NCBI RefSeq assembly: GCF_024679095.1
Contig: NC_066509.1
Coordinates: 22,279,479-22,343,478, forward strand
Length of the DNA: 64,000 nucleotides
Reading direction: 5' to 3'
Origin: Eriocheir sinensis
Taxonomy: Eukaryota > Arthropoda > Malacostraca > Decapoda > Varunidae
This document shows positions 22,039 to 33,326 of this stretch, piece by piece. Made by a program: the position numbers and the translations under genes. The notes beneath the pieces are model-generated. The model had not been told where the DNA came from, did not search any database, and saw nothing but the letters and a program-made list of their open reading frames with translations. How positions within the stretch are numbered: position 1 is the stretch's first letter; each line of letters opens with the position of its first letter.

Positions 22039-24822
22039 ATGGTTAGAACACTTAAAGTTGCGAAAGAGATGAAACAAGACTATGCCACAGTTTCATATGA
22101 TTTGGCTGTTGCTTTGAAAGCATTTTCCATTCAAGCTCTCCAAGCCCCATTATTTGACAACCTGATAATTTTACTGGGGAATTTCCACCTAGAGATGGCT
22201 TTTTATGCAGGAATTGGAACATTTATTGCAGACTCTGGGATTGACTACTTATTAACTGAAGCTGGAATCCTGGCCACTGGATCTCTTGTAGGTTTTTTGA
22301 AAGGCAAGTTCTATAATCGCTGTACCAGGATCCATCAAATCATAGCAGCAGTTATGGAGCGAGCCTTGCTGGCCAATTTCAAGGAAACTGTGACAGAAGA
22401 AGAAGCCCTAACCTTGCAAGAAACTTTGTCTCATTCCTCTGATGATGTACAGAAAATGGAAGAAGTTGTTGATGTTCCTATCTTCAAAGACCTGCTGGTG
22501 AAGTATGAGCAATATCTGCAAAATGTCATGGATGGTCAACATGGTAGCACAGCAGCATACTGGGGGATTTATGTATACCTCATCAACAGAGTACACAGGG
22601 AACTGCAGAGAGCAGTGCGCACTAACAATGTCATGAGGTACATTCAAATCCTTCCCTATGTTATTGAGACCTTCTTTGCTCTAAATCGCCCAAATTATGC
22701 AAGATGGGGGTCTCTTTTCCTTTCAAAACTTCGACAGATGGACCCTAAAGCTTTGGATATTCTACAGGCAGGAGCCTTCTCTATCCGACGCACCAGTAAA
22801 TCCTACTCAAGATGTGCAGTTGATCTTACATTGGAGCAGACTGTTAACAAGGATGCTCCATCACCTATGAGAGGAATAACTGCTTTCAGAAACTCTGAGA
22901 GTGCCTTCAGAAGATGGTCCATTACTTTGACTCAGCGTGGTATGGCCTTATCAGAATTACGGCAACTTGTAGGCCTTCATTCGGGAGAACATCCAGCCAG
23001 TCAGTCACAGCCATGGAGAGTGAGGCGTGACAACAATGATATTGAAACCCTTGCCAGAGTCATTAATGATACCTGTAACCCATTTGCTACTCACTCACCA
23101 CATGAACTAGTCAATCTTGCAACAGGTAAAGAAGCAAAGGAAGAAACGAAAGTTTACCTTTTAAGTACACTGAAGCGTGGAGTAGACCTTCGACAGAAAT
23201 TTGAGACAGAGTGTGAAGCAGACAATTCAAGATTTCTGAAAACTGTAAAACGAGCAAAGGTGTTCAACTTTGCTACAGAAAACCAAAAGCCTCAATGTTC
23301 TGGCAAAGATAAAGCTAAGGCTAAAGCAGAAGAAGGGGTCAGAGATGTTTTTGCAAGAATTCTAGCACTGGAAAGTAAAACAAATGTCACATGTGACCTT
23401 CAACACATTTTAGCTTTTCCAATTACAGATGTGCCACTCTCCCTGGCTCATAGCGATGGAACTCCCAACAAGACAGACAAGGCATGTCTCACTAAATTAC
23501 TTGAGGGAAAACAGGACACAATTCTGACTGACATTAGTCTGCCTCCAGTCAGTGCAAGTGTGGTTGACGGTGGCTGCATTCTACATGAAACTCTACTTCG
23601 CCACAGCAAGTCAACCTATGGAACTATGGCAAGGGATTTGCTTGTCAAAGTATGCTCCTTTAGAGGGGAAGAAATTCACCTTGTGCTTGATAAGTATGTG
23701 TCCCCTTCAATTAAAGATCAGGAAAGGAAATCCCGGGGTCGAGGTAATCAACCCACATTTGTTATCAGTGGACCAGATCAAGCACAGCGGCATACTGGAA
23801 TAGATCTCCTGAAGAACAGCGCATTTAAAGAAGAATTTGCACACTTTATTGTCCAAGAATGGAGGAAGCCACATTATGGACCAATTTTGGGAAGGAAAAT
23901 TTTGTACGTGTCACATGGTGGTGAATGCTCAAGGTTCATGTTCACTGAGACAGAGGATGGTAACCAGATTCAAGTTGATGAACCAAGTCACCTACAGGGT
24001 CAGCATGAAGAAGCCGACACTCTCATTGCTTTTCATGTGAGGACGATTCACAAGGGGGCCATTATGGTAAGGTCGTCTGACACCGATGTGTTGGTTATCC
24101 TTATTGGTCTTGTAGGACGATCAGATTGCAGGTCTTTGATAATGGACTATGGTTCAGGTAATCATCGCCGTTACATCAATGTTTCTTTTATTGCTGGTCG
24201 ACTTGAAGAAAAGCGCTGTGGCATGAGCGAGGCTCTCATAGGATTTCACGCTCTTACTGGATGCGATTTTACATCAGCTTTCAACAGACTGGGAAAGGTA
24301 AAACCATTTAAGCGATTGGAAGCAATTACTGCAGAACTTCATGTAAAAGCCATGCGTTCCCTGACATCCGAAGTAGACATGATCGCTGTGACTTGCTATG
24401 TGTGTGCACTGTATGGTTTTAACACTTCAGACATTAATGAAGCAAGGTACAAGGCTTTCATGCATATGTGCGGGGGAAAGGAAGCAAATCCACTGGCGAG
24501 GATGAAGAAGATTAACTGTGCTTCCCTTCCTCCATGCTATGAAACACTTAGTCATCATATCAAGAGAGCAAATTTTGTGGCTAAAATGTGGAAAAAAGCT
24601 GATGAAGTTAATCCTACTGGTGGGGAGAGTCCAGTCAACTATGGCTGGATGAAAACTGAGAATGGTCTCCAGCCTGTATGGTTCACGGGAAATCCTGTCC
24701 CCAGCAATATAACTAAAGCTGACAGTGGGGAGGATGGGGTCCAAATCATGGCTGACGAGGATCAGGATTCAGACAGTGTATGGAGTGAGGATAGTGATAA
24801 CGGCGAGGAAGAAGACAAATAA
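22039..24822 (+). CDS. Transposon protein: partial transposase plus XPG/FEN-like nuclease
   Basis: 927 uninterrupted codons. Residues ~1-120 match the middle of the copy 1 protein (YATVSYDLAVALKAF, FHLEMAFYAGIGTFIADSG, GKFYNRCTRIHQI). The VDLTLEQTVNKDAPSPMRG block follows near residue 256. The nuclease covers about 505-760: VVDGGCILHE (~510), LVLDKY (~551), HEEADTLIAFH (~657-660), RSSDTDVLVILIG (~681-683) and ALTGCDFTSAF (~743), matching the acidic residues of FEN/XPG enzymes. The C-terminus is acidic (DSDSVWSEDSDNGEEEDK). The Met at 22039 is only the first available; the family protein has roughly 450 more N-terminal residues, absent here. The lack of any stop or frameshift suggests recent insertion or activity. 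Confidence 0.8.
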   Translation: MVRTLKVAKEMKQDYATVSYDLAVALKAFSIQALQAPLFDNLIILLGNFHLEMAFYAGIGTFIADSGIDYLLTEAGILATGSLVGFLKGKFYNRCTRIHQIIAAVMERALLANFKETVTEEEALTLQETLSHSSDDVQKMEEVVDVPIFKDLLVKYEQYLQNVMDGQHGSTAAYWGIYVYLINRVHRELQRAVRTNNVMRYIQILPYVIETFFALNRPNYARWGSLFLSKLRQMDPKALDILQAGAFSIRRTSKSYSRCAVDLTLEQTVNKDAPSPMRGITAFRNSESAFRRWSITLTQRGMALSELRQLVGLHSGEHPASQSQPWRVRRDNNDIETLARVINDTCNPFATHSPHELVNLATGKEAKEETKVYLLSTLKRGVDLRQKFETECEADNSRFLKTVKRAKVFNFATENQKPQCSGKDKAKAKAEEGVRDVFARILALESKTNVTCDLQHILAFPITDVPLSLAHSDGTPNKTDKACLTKLLEGKQDTILTDISLPPVSASVVDGGCILHETLLRHSKSTYGTMARDLLVKVCSFRGEEIHLVLDKYVSPSIKDQERKSRGRGNQPTFVISGPDQAQRHTGIDLLKNSAFKEEFAHFIVQEWRKPHYGPILGRKILYVSHGGECSRFMFTETEDGNQIQVDEPSHLQGQHEEADTLIAFHVRTIHKGAIMVRSSDTDVLVILIGLVGRSDCRSLIMDYGSGNHRRYINVSFIAGRLEEKRCGMSEALIGFHALTGCDFTSAFNRLGKVKPFKRLEAITAELHVKAMRSLTSEVDMIAVTCYVCALYGFNTSDINEARYKAFMHMCGGKEANPLARMKKINCASLPPCYETLSHHIKRANFVAKMWKKADEVNPTGGESPVNYGWMKTENGLQPVWFTGNPVPSNITKADSGEDGVQIMADEDQDSDSVWSEDSDNGEEEDK

Positions 24823-25614
24823 TGTGATATTTCCCTTCCTACTATACCTAAATTATTTTCAGCTGATGTAATTCTAGGTCACTTCAGCTAATTTTTCAGA
24901 ATGTAATAAAATAACATAGAACTACAATGGGTCTGCACCATAAGAGCAACAGGTTTAGATCATTATACATTCATTTCAAAATGTTCATAACAGCTGATTA
25001 AACAGGGAAAAAAATATTCAAATCTATTGTCAGCTGTAAGCAACTTAGGTCTGATACATCTTGAAATGCTTGAGACACATAAAATATGACTGTGTATGTG
25101 ATAATCCTCTAGCTTCTGATAATGTTATTAGTTAAGTATGTGCGTGGCTAATGTATTCAGTATTGTATTTGTTTTCGCAAGTTTGTGTTTTTTTTCTTTT
25201 AAGTAAGTAAAGACATTTGCTTTTTGAATTAAACTATTTAAAGTATTGTTCAGTTTCTTGATCTTCATAAATTTTAAAATCAGTAATCCAGATAAGTAAG
25301 GTACAATTGAAGCTTATCATTTAGGAATGCATTGCTGAATTTTTTTTCAATAAACATTATCATTCTTAAGATTAATGTTTTCTTATTTGTATAGTACACC
25401 TGTTTATATTATTATATTTGATTTTCACTTAATAATAAACGATTTTCACTTCATTATATCTCTTCTCTTGACTGATCTTCATGGGTTAGTGCTGCATCCA
25501 AAATGTCTGGCACTGCTCATTTAGTGTAAAAGGGACTATGTAACCTTGTTACTTTACATGCATTCATATGACATTTCTACCCCTGGGGTTGCTCCTGGGT
25601 TTCAGAGGTCCAAA
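24823..25614. other. 3' noncoding interior of transposon copy 2
   Basis: AT-rich, with an AATAAA-containing segment near 24904 that could serve as a polyadenylation signal for the upstream ORF. No other feature is seen. Confidence 0.55.
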
Positions 25615-26310
25615 CAAATTTGCTTTTATTATGAACTCAGTGTGTAGGAGACTTTTAAGAACACATGGAAACCATTTCTAGTCTTGGCACTGGTCACATG
25701 AAAAATGTCAATTTTTCCCCGGGAGTGGGGTCGGGTTGGGTTGCTGTCGGGGTCAAAGCCCCACCCAAAATGGCTGCTATTGTTCATTTAGTGTGTAGGG
25801 CACTCCAAACGACTAATTGAGACCATTTGCAGCCCTGCCGCTTTTCACATGAAAAAATATCATTTTGGCCCCGGGAGTGGGGTCGGGTTGCTGTCGGGGT
25901 CAAATCCCCACTCAAAATAGCTGTCACTGTTTATTTAGCATGTAGTACACTCCAAACTACTAATTGAGACCATTTGCAGCCTTGCCGCTTTTCACATAAT
26001 TAAATGTCATTTTCGCTCTGGGAGTGAATCTTGCTGTCGGGGGCAACGCCCCACTCAAAATTACTGTTATTCTCCATTCAGTCGTCAGATGAGTCCTGCG
26101 CACCATTGTATGCTAGTTTTGACCTTGCCGGAGTTCACATGAATAACCGCCATTTTTCACCCTCCTACTACGGGGTATTTGGGGGTCATAGCCCCGGCTA
26201 CACCCCGGCAGCAATACAGAAATGTAATATATGAGGGTCCAGCATATTATTAATATTGTTGAACCTTTTGCCGTCTTTCACATGAATAAATGCTCTGGGC
26301 TCCCGGTCTA
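25615..26310 (-). repeat. Right terminal inverted repeat of transposon copy 2
   Basis: Inverted match to the left end with one extra subterminal unit (about 25730-25880). The open frame at 26031-26234, identical in translation to one at 21277-21480 on the opposite strand, is a by-product of the repeat. Confidence 0.9.
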
Positions 26311-28850
26311 AACTTTCCCAGCTGTGTCCATTGTCCCTTAATTCAACAGTACTACTTTGAAAATAGTGTTGAGGTCAGTCTTGTCCATCATGTTAAGTAC
26401 TCCTGGAATAGAGGTAAATATAACAAGATAAATGAGTATCGGCAACACCCTAGACTTGGTCTTAACCAGCGAGAATGATAGAGTGGGTGATGTTGAGGTC
26501 TTGCCTAACTTTCCCAGCTGTGTCCATTGTCCCTTAATTCTACAGTACTACTTTGAAAATAGTGTTGAGGTCAGTCTTGTCCATCATGTTAAGTACTCCT
26601 GGCATAGAGGTAAATATAACAAGATAAATGAGTCTCTACAAGATACTGATTGGGATTTTGAATTTTATGACATATCTGTAGATGCTATGCTTTCAAGACT
26701 AAAGTTTATTCTTACAAACCTTATTGCTTAGGATGTTCCAGTCTCTCAAGATCGCCCCCGCCAGTTCCGTCAACACCCTCCCAACTCCCTAAAGACTACC
26801 AGGAAAAATGCCTGGTTGGCTTATAAGCTTAATAGATCAACCTATGGCAGACACTCCCAGCAGGCTGTTCTTGCCCTGGAGCAATTTAATGGGGTAAACC
26901 AGAGCTTCCGTAATTATTATGTTGCCCAACAAATAGCTTATGAGAGATCCCTCATTCATAAGATAAAGGAATCACCCAAACTATTAAAGGAATCACCCAA
27001 ACTATTACACCAATACATAAGGAGCAAAAAGATTGGTGTACCATCAATGGGTCCACTTAAGCTAGACAATGGAGAATTGACTGCGGACTGTGGTGCAATG
27101 GCTGAGATATTTGCCTCTAGTTTCAGTCTAGTGTAGGCCACCCAGGATCCAAGTACTCCCTTTCCCCATCAACGTTCACTTGCAACCATTGATAATGTGA
27201 CTATATCTCTAGAGGAAGTTAGGATGAGACCTGCTTCACTGGATGTCAATTCAAGCATGGGCCCTGATTGTCTACATCCTTGTCTCCTTAAGTTTTGTCC
27301 CGATCTGGCTACCCCTCTTCAATTAATTTTCAAGCAGTCCCTACTCCAGGGTAGGTTGCCTGTTGAGTGGAAGAAATCCAACATTGTGCCCATATTTAAG
27401 AAGGGATCTAGACATATTCCTCTCAATTATAGGCCAATTAGCCTTACTTCAGTATGTTGTAAGACTTTAGAAAGGATTATAGCTAAAGACCTATATGAGT
27501 TCATAGAAGTTACCCAGATCTTGTCTGCTGACCAGTTTGGGTTCCGTCGTGGAAGAACTGTCGACGATCAGCTCCTACTGGTATAACATGATGTAACCTC
27601 TTGGCTTGACCTGGGTGCTGTCGTTGATGTTGTCTTGTTTGACTTTAGCAAGGCCTTTGATGTTGTTTGTCACACCATTCTTATAGACAAACTAAGATAT
27701 GTGGGTGTGGGTGGTCGGCTGCTTGACTGGATCTCTGACTTTCTGACGGGCAGAATCATGCAAGTGTCAATATCGGGTGCCTCTAGCTCATCTAGCCTGA
27801 TCCGTAGTGGAGTTCCACAAGGTTATGTACTGGGCCCAATCCTGTTCCTTATATATGTCAACCACCTACCTTCACATGTTAAATCTGAGTGTAAATTATT
27901 TGCGGACGACTTCAAGCTGTATATGAAGATACGGCACAATGCCACTTAACCTTTGGCTGAAGATCTCAGTTCTCTCCAAAGAGATATTAATAGTGTCTCC
28001 AGTGTGGCTAGCTCGTGGGGGCTAAACATTAACCCATCCTAGTGTGTAGTGCTACGATGCCAGCGTGGCTCTACTGACTGGACAGCTGTGGGCTCTCTTC
28101 GGCGCTACCACCTGGATAACTCTGATCTGTCCTTGGCTGACACCCATAGAGACCTGGGAGTTCTAGTCGACAACACCCTCAAGTTTCATGCACATATAAG
28201 AACAACAGTTAATAAAGCTGCAGGATTAGCCAATATCATTCTCATATCTACTCTCTGTCGCTCCAGTAACTTTATGTTAGCCATCCTCAAGTCACACATA
28301 AAACCTTTACTAGAGTTTGGGTCAACAGTTTGGAACACTGGATACCTGGGTGACCTGCGGCTGTTGGAGTCAGTGCAGCGCCGCTGGACCAAGCACATAG
28401 ATGGCCTGGCTGAACTAAGTTATGCTGATCGTCTCAAGGCTCTTAACCTATACTCTGAACAAGGCAGATTTTTGAGAGCAGACCTCATTAAATGTTGGAA
28501 AATCTTTCATAATCAGTGTGCCATTTCTCCATCTGATCTATTTACTATCTCCCCGGTCACTACTACCAGAGGCCACAGATTAAAATTAGCCAAACCACAC
28601 ACCTCCACTGAGTGTAGACGCAGATTCTTCAGTGTTAGGTGCATTGATCACTGGAACTCCCTCCCAGACAGCGTTGTTAGCGCTGGCACAATCCAGGCAT
28701 TTAAACGGGGCCTTCACCTCTCCCTTGAACAATCACTGTTCTCATACACGGAATAATTACCTGCCTCTGTCAAAACTCATCCCATTATTAACATTGTTCT
28801 GTAACAAACTCATATCTATACACCTTGCTTAACACCTAGCTGCACATGGC
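26311..28850 (+). mobile_element. CR1-group LINE, right part
   Basis: Resumes the LINE interrupted at 21200. It first carries a tandem duplication of ~195 bp (first copy split by the transposon, second copy ~26440-26630), then linker, RT and C-terminal blocks, and a 3' UTR to about 28850. It is decayed. Confidence 0.8.
26500..28756 (+). pseudogene. CR1-group LINE endonuclease end and reverse transcriptase with in-frame stops
   Basis: Readable in one frame almost throughout but broken by stops near 26730, 27135, 27584, 27948 and 28041. Blocks: HHVKYSWHRGKYNKINES, NSSMGPDCLHPCLLKFCP, NIVPIFKKGSRHIPLNYRP, ISLTSVCCKTLERIIAKDL, QFGFRRGRTVDDQLLL, LFDFSKAFDVVCHTIL, RSGVPQGYVLGPILFLIYV, the catalytic LFADDFKLYM (~27895) and a C-terminal IDHWNSLPDSVVSAGTI. 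The stops are isolated substitutions; there are few indels. Confidence 0.9.
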
Positions 28851-28984
28851 ACACAATTCCGCCCATTATTTTTGTACAAATCATAACGTCCTTAATTGAA
28901 CTGATGGGCTGGCGTGCCAGCAGTTGCGGGCTATCCTACTACGTATCACCGATATGTGAACCATGACAGTAAGTTGGGGTAGCC

Positions 28985-30130
28985 AACCAGGTGAGTGTCT
29001 CCTTATTCTTTGCCAGCAACACTGTATCATCAGCAAACAGTCCTGCCAGCCACCAATGACTCCTCCGTACCTCTCACTTTCAGCCTTGGACCAAGCTCCC
29101 CCAATCTGGCTTTCATTTCTCTCATATAACTGTCCATGTACACTTTAAAAAGCCATGGTGACATCACACACCCATGTCTCACTCAACTCACCATTCACAG
29201 AGGCACTCGCATCCATATAGAAGGATTGAATTCCCTCCAGCAAACGCTCTCCCACACCATATATCCTTAGAACATCCCACAGCCCCCTCCTGTCAACCCT
29301 GTCATATGCCTTCTCTGGGTCCATGAAAGCAGCAAACAGCTTCCAATCCTTCTCTAGGTACTTTTTAGCTAACATTTTGAGTGCAAATATTTGGTCCACA
29401 CAACCCCTCCCCTTTCCTAAAACCCCTTGTTCATTGCCTACACTTTTCACAGTTATTTTCTTCATCCTCTCATTCAAAACCCTTCCACACACTTTTCCTG
29501 TCACACTGAGTAGACTTATTCCCCTGGAACTATTTTACAGTCACCTCTGTTTCATTTCCCTGTGTACAGCGGCACAACAACAGCCTTTCTCCATTCCTCC
29601 GGCACCTCACCCTGTTCCCATGCTGGGTTACATATCCATAACATCCATTCCACAACTACCCCTCCTCCATACTGCAGCATTTTTGCTGTTATGCCATCAG
29701 CTCCAGGGGCCTTTAATACTTTGAGCTTCTTCATTGCCTCCTCTACCTCACCTCTCTGCACCTTCCCCTGTGGATCTGGCCGCCCCACATTGATCTTTAT
29801 TCCCACACTAGTCACTTCTGATCTCCCTCCCACACTCCCAATCATCACAAAGTGCTGCTTCCACACCTCTCCTCATTCCCTCTCACAGCACCCCGCCTCT
29901 CCTCTTCATGCTACAAATGTCACTCTTTTCCTCCCCCATTTCTCTTTTAACTTGTTTCCAGAAAAGTTTTTTTGTTCTGGTATTTGATGAACTTTTCCTG
30001 CCAAAATCCTGGTCCACTCTCCCTTTACTTTCCCTAACCAATCTTTTCACCACCATCTTACTCCCCCTGTACTTTCTCTCCCATCTCCCTCTCACCTCCT
30101 CCGTCACATTTCTCAAATATTTTCTTGTGG
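28985..30130 (-). mobile_element. Reverse-strand LINE (RTE-type or related), RT part, interrupted by a solo LTR
   Basis: Reading the reverse strand from 30130: RNVTEEVRGRWERKYRGSKM, LFWKQVKREMGEEKSDICSM, then KAPGADGITAKMLQYGGGV, PEEWRKAVVVPLY, GRVLNERMKKITVKSV, GRGCVDQIFALKML, FAAFMDPEKAYDRVDRRGLW and, after frameshifts, LFADDTVLLAK-like sequence at about 29000. It joins 31345-31978 across the LTR. Clade is uncertain. Several frame breaks are present. Confidence 0.8.
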
Positions 30131-31344
30131 TGTAGTGCCCCCAAAACGAGCAAATAACTTCTGGACATTAATTTTCCTCTACAAACCTAGCGAGAAAGGT
30201 TCGAACCGTCGTCGGAGGATATAACCTTCCCTGCATAATTATTAGTCAGGGTAACTGGCGATCAGCGGCACGCACTCCCCCTCTCTATTCTCCCTTCACG
30301 AGGTAACCCCCGCCTCCACCGCGCTGGGCGAGGTTAGTCATCTGATACCCTTCGCCCTGCTCACAGGTAGGCGCTGTTCTCCCTGGGTATAACTTCCCAG
30401 TTAAAATTACAGTGTTCACATGATTTATAAGTGTTACGACAGGTAGTCATCTGATATCCTTCGCCCTGCTCACAGCTAACAGTGGGTGCCCACGGCACCC
30501 TTGCCGTCCCGGTGAATGGAGCAGCCAGCCCAGGAGCCATGAGACATCACCTCGCCGGCAGATAAGTCATCCCTCAATGCCTGTAACCACCTCCTCCTCA
30601 GTCATATTGGGAAGCCCCTTTTAATTTTTTTCCCCAACACACACACTAGTTAGGATGGGTGTCAAATCGTTGTGTTTGTGAGGGGTTTAGCGATCTCTCC
30701 CCCCCGTCGTGGCCTCTGTGACGCATCAAGATACGTATGGAAAAGTGCTGATGTGAGTGTCGCTAGGCGAGCTTCGTGACTGGTAGGAGGAAGGGGAGTG
30801 TTGCCGTCGCCTATATATTCATAAATGTTTTTCCCTCCCTTTTCTTTGTATGTATTGCGTTATCTTGTAATATTGGTAATAACAGAATAATGACAGGGTT
30901 GTCACTATAGAGGCTGTCCTGTCGCCGTTACAGGATAGGTTGAGGGTTAAATCGTCTTCTTCCCCCCCCCCCCCCTTCAAGGGGTGGCAGATTATTTATA
31001 AATACCCAGTGTCCTAATAAACCGAGACCATATAATGTAACTCTGTTTCCTCCCTACCCTACCTTATATTCCATGTTAATCACTTGTAGGAGTAACCCTT
31101 ACTCCCTCCTCCTTCGTGTCATAACACGCTACCAAAATTTTTTTTTCTCTTCATTGACACAGACACGAGGAGAGAGTAGGGTTGTCAGAGTAATTTAACG
31201 TTCTCTTGATTGTCTTACTCCATTCCACACCGCGAATTGGTTTCACGGTTATTTTTTTTTATTGTTTTTTGTTTTGTTTTCTTGTGAAACGCCACACACT
31301 CAGTGGTGCCTTAAATGAAGGGCAGGAGAGCCGAGGGCACCACA
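30131..31344. mobile_element. Probable solo LTR with 4-bp target duplication
   Basis: 1214 bp beginning TGTAGTGCCCCC and ending GGGCACCACA: TG...CA termini with short imperfect inverted repeats. GTGG flanks both ends (30127-30130, 31345-31348). Removing the insert and one GTGG restores the LINE frame to within one base. It has TATAAATA (~30997) and AATAAA (~31015), a Py-rich run, and an internal repeat of TCATCTGATAYCCTTCGCCC (about 30340 and 30450). No internal coding region exists. The alternative is a MITE with 4-bp duplications. Confidence 0.6.
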
Positions 31345-32370
<1,026 letters not shown>

Positions 32371-32509
32371 TACTGCCCCTATCTTCCCTGTCATCCACAC
32401 CATCCTGGCACCACACCACCCATGCCTGTGATGATAGGAGTATAAAGAAAAATTGTCTTCTGATATGAATAGTCCACTGCAAAATAAAGGTCTTTCCTAG
32501 CATGTTCCA

Positions 32510-33326
32510 CCTGGTTCTCTGTCCGGTGTTAGTGTGCTCCATCCTGCCTTAGCAAAGGTTATGATTCCACCTCTCCACCTGGTTCTGTCAGGTGTTAGTG
32601 TGCTCCATCCTGCCTCAGCAAAGGTTATAATTCCACCTCTCCACCTGGTTCTCTGTCCGGTGTTAGTGTGCTCCATTCTGCCTCAGCAAAGGTTATAATT
32701 CCACCCCTCCACCTGGTTCTCTGTCAGGTGTTAGTTTGATCCATCCTGCCTCAGCAAAGGTTATAATTCCACCTCTCCACCTGGTTCTCTGTCAGGTGTC
32801 AGTGTGCTCCATCCTGTCCAAACAAAGGTTATAATTCCACCTCTCCATCTGGATATAATTCCACCCCTCCACCTGGTTCTCTGTCCGTTATTAGTGTGCT
32901 CCATCCTGCCCCAACAAAGGTTATAATTCAACCTCTCCACCTGGTTCTCTGTCTGGTGCTAGTGTGCTCCATCCTGACCCAGCAAAGGTTATAATTCCAC
33001 TTCTCCACCTGGTTCACTGTCTGGTGTTAATGTGCTCCATCCTGCCCCAGCAAAGGTAATAATTCAACCTCTCCAGCTGGTTCACTGTCTGGTGTTAGTG
33101 TGCTCCATCCTGCCCCAACAAGGTTCTACTTCCACCTCTCCACATGGTTCTCTGTCTGGTGTTAGTGTGCTCCATCTTGCCCCAACAAAGGTTATAATTC
33201 CACCTTTCCACCTGGTTCTCTGTCAGGAGTCAGTGTGCTCCATCCTGTGTCCCAGCAAAGGTTCTAATTCCACCTCTCCATCTGGTTCTCTGTCAGGTGT
33301 TAGTGTGCTCCATCCTGCTCCAGCAA
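32510..33326 (+). repeat. 68-bp minisatellite, block 1 (~12 units)
   Basis: The unit runs GGTTATAATTCCACCTCTCC, ACCTGGTTCTCTGTCTGGTG, TTAGTGTGCTCCATCCTGCC, CCAGCAAA. Units differ by a few substitutions and small indels. The block is separated from block 2 by an inserted LINE (33327-36085). Confidence 0.95.

Larger units (their letters stand above)
21201..26310 (+). mobile_element. Academ-like DNA transposon copy 2, complete ends, 3-bp target duplication
   Basis: A 5110-bp element. Left end TAGAGTGGGAGCCCAGAGCA and right end (reverse complement) TAGACCGGGAGCCCAGAGCA begin inverted repeats of more than 500 bp. AAC flanks both ends (21198-21200, 26311-26313). The same LINE segment occurs uninterrupted at ~26490-26520 (CTTGCCTAACTTTCCC), giving an empty site and confirming the 3-bp duplication. 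It contains one long open frame (22039-24822) with an XPG/FEN-like nuclease. The N-terminal half of the protein seen in copy 1 is missing, so this is an internally deleted derivative. The Academ assignment rests on XPG nuclease plus a 3-bp target duplication. Confidence 0.8.

Noticed and set aside
21837..22072. Poly-Asn and poly-Tyr frames
   Set aside because: TTA microsatellite.
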